Source: Diphasiastrum complanatum (Eukaryota > Streptophyta > Lycopodiopsida > Lycopodiales > Lycopodiaceae). From it: 64,000 nt of DNA. Under the pieces are notes generated by a model. The model searched no databases. It saw only the letters and a list, made by a program, of their open reading frames with translations, and was not told the DNA's origin. Positions within the stretch are counted from its first letter, which is position 1; every line of letters starts with the position of its first letter. Shown one piece after another: positions 57,092 to 64,000 of this stretch. The stretch is taken from positions 29,314,359 through 29,378,358 of the forward strand of contig CM055092.1 in assembly GCA_029204225.1 (NCBI GenBank), given 5' to 3'. Position numbers and translations under genes: made by a program.

Positions 57092-58955
57092 ATGGATACT
57101 TTCATTCAATTTTCTACTGCCTTAGTTTATCCTTCTTCTATGGCACGATATGATTTTAATCCTTCAGCGGCGCCTTCTATCCAGTACGGAAGAAAAATCT
57201 CTTCATTGAGCAAAATTTCTGCCCGCTCTTCTTTAGCGGCTGCTACATCCTGTCTCTGCAGCTTTTGGCATCCTGATTTAGCAGCCTTTCCTTCACAAAT
57301 ATCTCAGACCTGCAAAAGTCATCTCAAAAGCTGTGCATTGAGCGGGTGTCGATTTGCTTGCCCTATGAAAGTTCCTCACTTAAAAATCACTTCTGAAATT
57401 TCACATGGAAATGACCTTTCTTTTGGCAGCTTGATTTCATCACGGCGTCTGAACGTGCAATCTAGTCAGAAATCTATAACTCGATTGCTATGCCAAGCGG
57501 GAAAACGACACACAAAGAAGGCCAGTGCCGTCTTTCATGGTTTTGGAAGAAAGAGAGTACGTGCTTTAATTCTTGATTCTCAAAAACGTTTTCAGGAGAT
57601 ATGCCATACGAAGGCAAAGACTTTTTTGGTGAAATCTGCATACATATCGCCACCTCCAGCTGATCTAAGTATATCATCTGACATAGATAAGCGAAATAAT
57701 GACCAATCGTTCGGTTCGTCAGCAGAAGAAATAAGAAAACCAAAAGCTATTATAACAAGTGAGCTCCTAAGAGACCTTTTGTGGAAGGAGAGAGGACATA
57801 TCGTGGTAGCTACTGTCGCTCTTTTAGGCGCCACATGCTGCACTCTGACTATGCCTATCTTCTCAGGTATCATATGTATCCATAATCTCGGATGTTGATA
57901 TTTATTTTATTGCCAAATATAGATAATTCAACTAGCACCCTTATGTACGATATGCACACTTTACATCATGTAGTTGGCATCTGCACACTCTACATCACGT
58001 AGTGAAGGCAATCCAAGAAGGTGAGCAGGGCTACAAACATCTAATCTCCCAACAGCTGGCATTCAAGCCTGTGCCTACATGGCCACAGTTCAGATTCGTA
58101 TCCAACTTGACTCATGCTGAGGAAAAATATTGATGTTTGATGATATTCTCCTTTAGCTTTTAGTCTAATTAAATATGTGCTAATATCAAGTTCGACTCTA
58201 TTCTCCTACCATCTTCTCTGCAGTTGTTTTGCTCATGAGACAACTTTCATTTTGCCAACAGGTCGGTTCTTTGAGACTTTGATTGGAACGCGTTCTGAGC
58301 CTCTTTGGAGACTCTTGGCAAAGCTGAGCGCTATTTACGCCTTGGAGCCAGTATGTACAATTGTATTCATAACAAATATGATCAAAGTATGGGAGAGGGT
58401 TATGGCTAGTCTTCGCTCCAGTCTTTTTAGGCGGCTTATCCTACAAAAGGTATCCTTACATACATCTTGTTTCTATTGATGATGAAATGATTGAGAGTTA
58501 AGCTTGCTGTCAAGCCTATAGTATTATATTGTCAGCATTTGTGTGACTGATAGAAATAGAATCTGTGACTATAAGTAAGGTGAGGAGGTCTATGCGAACA
58601 TGCGATGCATTAAAGAGGACGTAAATAATAATGGTATCCAATACATGCTGTATGATGCAATTTAATTGTTTGTGATTTGGGGTTCTAGGGTTTTCTAAGT
58701 TGTTGTTGAACTTAGTCTAGCTAAGGTGCTACTTAGTCTCTCTGCTGTATTGGACCCTTGTGCACATGACAAGAAGTCTCTAGATGCACAATGGTGGATT
58801 TGCATAACCTTTGATGCCTCTAACCTATACGTTGCTCTAGCTATGCTAAGGTGTAATGTTTGATAATGAAACTACGCAATTTCTTCTGTAGTAGCCAACT
58901 AAGGCATTTTGTGTTTGTGTTGCTTATGCAGGTTGAGTTTTTTGACAAACATAAG
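57092..58955 (+). CDS. ABCB28: ABCB28-like plastid half-size ABC transporter, 5' exons
   Basis: Three exons can be joined by GT...AG introns: 57092-57866, 58262-58449 and 58932-58955, together 987 nt or 329 codons with phases that fit. The product starts with a Ser/Ala-rich, plastid-transit-like region. After about 230 residues it enters the first membrane segment (GHIVVATVALLGATCCTLTM). It continues with GRFFETLIGTRSEPLWRLL, a second hydrophobic segment and RRLILQK, then VEFFDKHK from a 24-nt exon. These match the start of the transmembrane domain of plant ABCB28/NAP8-type half transporters. Nucleotide-binding domains would follow outside the window. An alternative start is M17 (57140). The substrate is unknown for this family. 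The gene continues through an intron of more than 5 kb. Confidence 0.85.
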
Positions 58956-59610
58956 GTAAGTTGAGTATTCTTGAAGCTTAAATGTTCATGTTTATGGCTT
59001 GTGGCTGGCTTAAATGTTCGTGTTTATGGCATGTGGCTGGAATACACTCTTACACCATCGGTTAAACAGTTAACTACGTTAGCTAATGACTTCTGGTGAA
59101 CCAAAATGTTTTACTTCATATAAAGCTTGGAAAAGAGTATTGCTACCTTCCTCAGCTGTGTTGAGCTTCCTGAAATGGATATATCATTACTTCTTGTAGT
59201 TTTTGGTTTTCTCAAGAACAACACTTTTGGAGCCTGAGCTAGTAACTTAGGCATGCCTTTCTTGATTATGATAGATGTCCGTTGTGTTTTAAAGTGGTGC
59301 TCAATAGATTTGGTGAACATTGGATATTAGTAGGAAGATCAACCAACCTTGAGTTTCCCTTTCTAGGTCCAAGTATGTATGTTAAGTGATCATAATTTTT
59401 CTAAATATCCAGAAAATTCAGTAGACTTAACTAATTAAACTTCAGTGTGTTTTGAAGCAATGCTTAATTAGATTTCAGTACATGTGATACTGACAATGGG
59501 CCATTCCCTAGCCGGGGAGCCAGCCCAACTTCCTATTTTCTTTTTCTAATGATGTACTTCACCTGTCCTTCCTGTGTCTTTAGCTGTCTGAATAGCTTTC
59601 CTACATCCTT
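58956..59610 (+). other. Intron 3 of the ABC transporter gene, left part
   Basis: It opens with a consensus donor GTAAGT at 58956. No further exon of the transporter was found up to 64000, so this intron is at least 5 kb. The stretch contains a duplicated phrase (TTAAATGTTC-G/A-TGTTTATGGC, about 58978 and 59010). The rest of the intron is LINE debris, listed separately. Confidence 0.6.
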
Positions 59611-60150
59611 CTACTTGCATGAATGAAGGGTCCTAACCAAGGAAGATGCATGTTTGTCCCCTTCAGTTTTGCTATTAAGCGTAGGAATGATCTTTCTTCT
59701 AAAAGTGGCATTATCCTTTTCAGTTCTCCATGCCCTTTCGAACTCATTACCGTGATGGCTAAGTGTGGTCTCCAAGAACTTACGGGGCTCTTGAATGAAA
59801 TTGTAAAATTTACTAGCTTCTATTAGCCCTAGTTCCCTCAAACCTATTATATTTCCTTCCGTGTATCCGCTATGCCTCTTACTCTCACATCATGAGCTTT
59901 TTGTTCTCTTAGCTTCTCTTTAGAAAGAATGGCAACAATGAAATTGGACATATGGGGAAGGTCTTACCATCTTCCACGTTGATTAATGATGACCATGTTT
60001 TGGTGACTGCTTTGTGTTGTACTAGCTTTTGCTCTAGGGCTTGGATCTTTGTTGATGTTTGGACTGGTGTCTTCATCCCTAAGATTCTGCTCTTTGAACT
60101 TCATCTCTTTCATTTCCTGCAGAAGCTGACTGTTATTAAAAGCCAAGTAG
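59611..60150 (-). pseudogene. LINE ORF1 relic in the intron
   Basis: Minus-strand frames read a decayed ORF1. An N-terminal segment (LLQEMKEMKFKEQNLRDED) is followed by HDVRVRGIADTRKEI and then FLETTLSHHGNEFERAWRTE with KDNATF. These pair with the better copies at 62351-63094 (LNIRVRGIPNAGK, LSHHSDGIDKVWHPKKDNAT). This is the nucleic-acid-binding protein of an L1-like LINE. Several frame changes are present. Confidence 0.65.
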
Positions 60151-60401
60151 TTTTCATTGGCCTTTGAGGGAGTGTAAGTTCTAGCAGTGACGGGGGCTCG
60201 GGGAACAGAGTAGAATGATCAGCATTAGGTTGACGGATTAGGGCATGGCTGTTAGGTGCAGGTAGCATTGATATTGGAGAGGTAGAAGAAGGGGTAGCCG
60301 TTAGTTAGTAGAAGTAGAGCGCAGGCAGGCAAGCACTGCCTGCACAGCAGGTAGTGTCCATGGGACATGCGATGCTGCCTGTGTGTTCTTGTTTTTGCAG
60401 G

Positions 60402-60403
<2 letters not shown>

Positions 60404-60445
<42 letters not shown>
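60404..60445. repeat. (GA)n microsatellite at a LINE 3' end
   Basis: A run of about 21 GA units. On the minus strand the LINE at 60446-61930 runs straight into it as (TC)n after CTTTAT...AAAGCTTT. See the equivalent at 63095-63175. Confidence 0.9.
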
Positions 60446-60449
<4 letters not shown>

Positions 60450-61930
60450 TTTATTAATGTCTTTTCCATGCCAAAAGGCATATAAGACTCGTAAAAGTAC
60501 ATGTCAAGTATGTGGTAACAGTGGGAGCATATGAAACGTCTCTGAAACAGTAATGAAAACAACATACCTAAATACTTTGAACTGAAATAAATGCGATGAA
60601 ATATGTAGGAGCATAGATACAACTGAATGTTAGGAGTGAGGTATAATACGATCATCATGTCCTGTCTTGCTGCTGCTATAGAAGGATGTGATGCGAGTTG
60701 TAGCATGGAGGACCTCTGGTAGTTACTGATGCCGTCTAGGAGGATGCGATGTGTGTCTCCTAATGATAGGTCGGACAGCTTGAGCTGCAACATGAGAATG
60801 AGTGGAATGCAATCTCTGATCTCAACGGACATGTCGTCATCGTCATCACTAGACTCTGGGTCCTGTCGGGATATTCTCCTAGAGACGAAAGAGGTGATCC
60901 GAGGTTGAGAAATAGAATGATTTTGCTGAGCTGTCTGACATAGGTCTTGTCACAATAGGAACATCTCTCGTATCATAAGTGCAACGCAACGGGAGTCCTC
61001 ATATGCTATAAGTGACTGCAGTATGATGGGCATGTTGCGAAATAGACAATGGTATCTCCCTATGATCTCATAATATACGACGCACTTAAAGATAAAGCGC
61101 TCCTCAGACGACCCCTCATCCAAAGAGCATAACTGGCAAATCCGCTCCTCTTGTAGAATACCATTGAACCTCCCTGTCTCAATAGCCAGCTGATGTGATG
61201 ATATGCGGAGCCGTCCCAATGTAAATCTGAGGCTGTGTGATAGTCCTGAATCCAAATAATGTGACAAAATTGGGAACCTTGCTATGTCTAGCTCAATGAA
61301 ATGAGTTTGGACTTAATCCCCAGCTGTCGCCTCCATGTATGATTGAGATATGCCTGATATAGGAAGCGACATTGGTGAGTACCCGAGGGAAGCTCTGTAA
61401 TGAAGATACCAAATGACTCAAGAAGAGGTGGGATGCCTGAGAGAACCATGAAAGCTTGTAACGTTGATCATGAAGATAATGTGAAGAGGCAAGTGCTATC
61501 TGTGTATATCTCCCATCTGCATCTAGAAGTGCCTGGACTCTCTGAACATATGCAATAAACAGGAAAGCTGCATCTATCTGTATATGTGGAACAACAAACT
61601 CAGCAAGGAGGACCTTGTGTGGAATGGAGGGCTTTGCTCGAATCATACGGGCTAACATGGTGGAGATATTGGCCCAGTGTGAGGAGGAAAGACGGGTACA
61701 CCATGTCTCTGTATATAAGGTTGTGGGGGTGACAATGGTATCAAAAAGTCTACACTTAACACTCAAGTCTCCAGTTGTGCACGATGAGTGTATACCATCA
61801 CAGTTCCATACTCCAATTTTCTGCCTAGTATGGGACCTCTGAGGGCAAGCTCTCCTGGTAATCGTAGGTGCTCGGACTATGGTAATACCTGAGGTCAAGC
61901 GTTGTCTCTGATCTCGATGAGCTAGGTCAA
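60446..61930 (-). pseudogene. LINE relic with internal EN-RT deletion
   Basis: On the minus strand the endonuclease start (KIGVWNCDGIHSSCTTGDL) is joined directly to the end of the reverse transcriptase (VKCRLFDTIVTPTTLY, then HKVLLAEF), so the catalytic core is deleted. The C-terminal region follows (61267-60950). It holds a Cys-rich motif, RICQLCSLDEGSSEERFIFKC, typical of the zinc-finger-like tail of plant LINE ORF2. A 3' untranslated part ends with CCTTTTGGCATGGAAAAGAC, shortly before (TC)n. It is non-autonomous. Confidence 0.75.
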
Positions 61931-61969
61931 TGTCGATGTCATCGTTTGAAACTGAGTTTCTTTGGGTCG

Positions 61970-62300
61970 ACGACTAGCGAAAAAGTCCGTAATATGAGGC
62001 TGTGTGTCAATGAGGCGAATCCAAAGATAGCACGCATGCTCATCCTGGTTGACTAACTGCCGGCTGTAAAGATTCTCGATATAGACATGCAGCCCCACCT
62101 GAACCTCTGCTACTCATGATCTGTGTCTCTGCTCTAAATGCTGAATACCATCGAAATCCAAAAAATTCCAGTAGTCCCTTCAAGGAGCTTTCAGGTGTCT
62201 CATTGAAAAATAGAATGTCTCCATGTGTAATGAAGTCCAAAAGATCACTTGCTGTCGAAGATGAGTGTATCCCATTACAATTCCAAACACCTGTATGCAA
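61970..62300 (-). pseudogene. LINE ORF2 endonuclease fragment
   Basis: Minus-strand frame GVWNCNGIHSSSTASDLLDF, then ILFFNETPESSLKGLLEFFG, then GSGGAACLYRESLQ. It continues after a frameshift as QDEHACYLWIRLIDTQPH. This is the N-terminal half of an APE-type endonuclease, in which the invariant WN and the N-E-T are visible. It follows the ORF1 frame directly, so together they are the 5' part of one LINE, cut before the reverse transcriptase at about 61960. Confidence 0.7.
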
Positions 62301-62350
62301 TGGAGAAGGTGATGGACCGGGGCGCTCCCATGCCCGGGGCCCCCGACTAC

Positions 62351-63092
62351 CTAATATGACTTGCCATCAATGTATTTAAGTTGTCCATCTCTATAAATAG
62401 CAGTTCTGCCTAGTTCACGAGCGTCATGAAAAGCTTTTCGACGTTCTTCCACCTGAATAAAGGTAAGGTCATCATCCAAGTAAATTTTGGTGCCCTTGAG
62501 TTTGGATTTAAGACAGAGGACTGATCTGCGTTCTTCCAACGATGTAAAACGAATGACAAGCGTGGCATTATCTTTCTTTGGATGCCAAACTTTATCGATT
62601 CCATCGCTATGATGGGACAGCGTAGTGTTCAAAAAGTTACTTGCTTCCTATAATGCATTTTGGGTTCCTTAGCTTCTTGTATGATTTTTTTCCTTGCTAG
62701 CCATTGCGTTTGAGTTAAATCATCGTCCATAAAAATAAAAGTCCCTTTCAGCTTGGCTCGAAGTTTCAAGGCAGCATTATGATGTACAAGAGACCGGAAT
62801 TTAATAAATAGAACATTCTCATCATACTCGCCTCTCCAAGCAGTTTCAAATCCCTTAGTTGAGTGTGAGAGTTTATTGCAAAGTAAATCCTTGGCTTCCT
62901 CAAGAGGTTTTCCAGCATTTGGGATGCCTCTCACTCTAATATTAAGGGCTTTTTTGGCTCTTTTCTCTTGCTCCGAAAACATACTTTCTAATCTTGAGTC
63001 AATTGAAATATTCGTAGGCAAATCTATTATACCATTATCTTTTTTAAATAGTGCTGCCCAAGATTTCGTCTCTTCTACTTGTTTCTCAAGGC

Positions 63093-63094
<2 letters not shown>
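62351..63094 (-). pseudogene. LINE ORF1 with two RNA-binding-like modules
   Basis: From 63094 the frame reads a coiled-coil-like region (LEKQVEETKSWAALFKKDNG), then KKALNIRVRGIPNAGKPLEE, then a module with LSHSTKGFETAWRGEYDEN and LRAKLKGTFIFMDDDLT, to a stop at 62629. Overlapping by a few bases in another frame, 62632-62351 reads a second, similar module (LSHHSDGIDKVWHPKKDNAT, LKSKLKGTKIYLDDDLT). It finishes with the usual RDGQLKYIDGKSY tail. The two modules are paralogous. Either ORF1 naturally has a tandem module or two copies were joined. Confidence 0.65.

Positions 63095-63175
<81 letters not shown>
63095..63175. repeat. (GA)n microsatellite at a LINE 3' end
   Basis: About 40 GA units. 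It separates the 3' end of the LINE on its right from the ORF1 relic on its left. Read on the minus strand it is the (TC)n tail of the right-hand LINE. Confidence 0.95.
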
Positions 63176-63180
<5 letters not shown>

Positions 63181-63985
63181 TCTTAATGTCTTTTCCATGC
63201 CAAAAGGCATATAAGATAGATAAAAGTACATGTCAAATATGTGGTAACAGTGGGAGCGTATATAAAACATCTCCAAAACTATGCATAAAAACGAACAACA
63301 TAACTATATACTACAAACTGGAGTCAGTAAGTAGGAGCATAAAAAAGCAAAATGTAAAGCATATCATCCTGCACTGCGACTGAAAAACATGTGATACGTG
63401 CTGTAGCATGAGGTAATACTGGTCGTCACTGACATCGTCGAGAGCTGTGTGTCCTCATGATAGAACGGGTAGTGTGAGCTGCAGCATGACTATGAGTGGT
63501 GCACTGTCTCTGATATCTGTGAGGGGGGTTTGCATCGTCATCATCATCAAACTTTGTGTCTCGACGTGGTCGTCTCCTAGAGGAGGTAATCTGAGCCTGA
63601 GAGATGGGATGTGGTTGATGAGCCGAGTACATATCATGTCGTAGCAGGAACATCTCCTGTATCATAAGTGCAACACAGCAAGGGTCCTCATATGCTATGA
63701 GCGATCGAATCATAGTGGGTATGTCTCGGAATAGGCAGTGGTATCTCCCTCTGATCTCATAATATATAGGGCACCTGAAGATGAAGTGCTCCTCATATTC
63801 CACCACATGCGAAGAACACAGCTGGCATAATCTCTCCTCCCTCGGGGTACCCTGAATCCCCCAGTCTCAATAGCCAGCTGATGTGATGATACTCTGAGCT
63901 GACCCAGTGTGAATCGGAGGCCGTGTGATAATCCCGAGGTTAGGTATCGAGGTAGAACTAGAAACACAATGGTATCCTGCTCCAA
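63176..63985 (-). pseudogene. LINE ORF2 C-terminal end and 3' UTR
   Basis: Minus-strand frames read GLSHGLRFTLGQLRVSSHQL (63985-63710) and, after a frameshift, EEHFIFRCPIYYEIRGRYHC (63806-63426). They match LRFTLGRLRISSHQLAIETG and RFIFKCVVYYEIIGRYHC of the LINE at 60446. The 3' untranslated part ends with ATGCCTTTTGGCATGGAAAA, then (TC)n. The element continues right of the window. It shares strand and 3' end structure with the 60446 copy. Confidence 0.75.
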
Positions 63986-64000
63986 GAAATGAACCCCGGG

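Noticed and set aside
59757-59826. A plus-strand segment reading GLQELTGLLNEIVKF, resembling the VGELTGLL start of the next ABCB28 exon.
   Set aside because: The opposite strand is a clear LINE ORF1 relic with homology elsewhere in the window, there is no fitting splice acceptor, and the similarity ends after a few residues.

Overview
This is nuclear DNA of a land plant. It holds copia-type LTR retrotransposons primed by initiator-Met tRNA, Ty3-type fragments, LINEs, a tRNA-derived SINE, a PPR gene fragment, and the 5' part of a plastid-targeted ABC transporter gene with introns. The long intron, the repeat density and the mix of old LINE and copia relics fit a large-genome plant. I lean towards a fern or other seed-free vascular plant, but that is an inference. 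No rRNA gene, functional tRNA gene, CRISPR array or bacterial-type operon is visible.

Layout: 0-1.1 kb holds a GCGAAGGTT-rich stretch and a PPR gene scrap. 1.4-5.8 kb is a decayed copia element (A). 6.1-7.25 kb is a relic of an unrecognised protein family (U) whose second copy lies inverted at 31.5-32.5 kb. 7.5-9.7 kb (minus) is a Ty3-like gag relic, followed by weakly coding DNA with a tandem duplication at 11.5-12.0 kb. 12.5-18.9 kb is a nest of copia relics: element C sits inside element G. 18.9-20.3 kb is a Ty3 reverse transcriptase relic, followed by a coiled-coil reading frame (21.5-22.2 kb). 22.2-30.9 kb is an old copia element (B-old, minus) split by a complete but mutated copia element D (22472-28482, duplication CTTCC) and carrying a SINE in its leader. 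34.8-37.5 kb is copia relic H. 40767-45387 is a copia derivative F with two LTRs and duplication GTAGA but almost no pol. 46.2-47.4 kb is another copia scrap.

48301-54163 is the best-preserved element (B, minus). Its two 654-bp LTRs look identical by eye, it is flanked by CTATG duplications, its PBS and polypurine tract are intact, and it has one uninterrupted 1316-codon gag-pol frame. It is very young and may be active.

54.7-56.7 kb is an inverted copy of 32.5-34.3 kb. The two arms differ by a SINE, a hairpin element and a (TC)n expansion, so they work as natural filled-site/empty-site comparisons.

57092-58955 is the only clear host gene: the first three exons of an ABCB28-like half transporter. 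It runs off the right edge through an intron of more than 5 kb filled with antisense LINE relics, two of which end in a (TC)n tract.

The observation I rate highest is a perfect palindrome, TTCACACGTGTGAA, at a nearly constant place in the LTRs of different copia families, about 125-160 nt downstream of the TATA-like box and so probably in the transcribed leader. Next are the (TC)n-tailed LINEs and the two-copy unknown protein family U.
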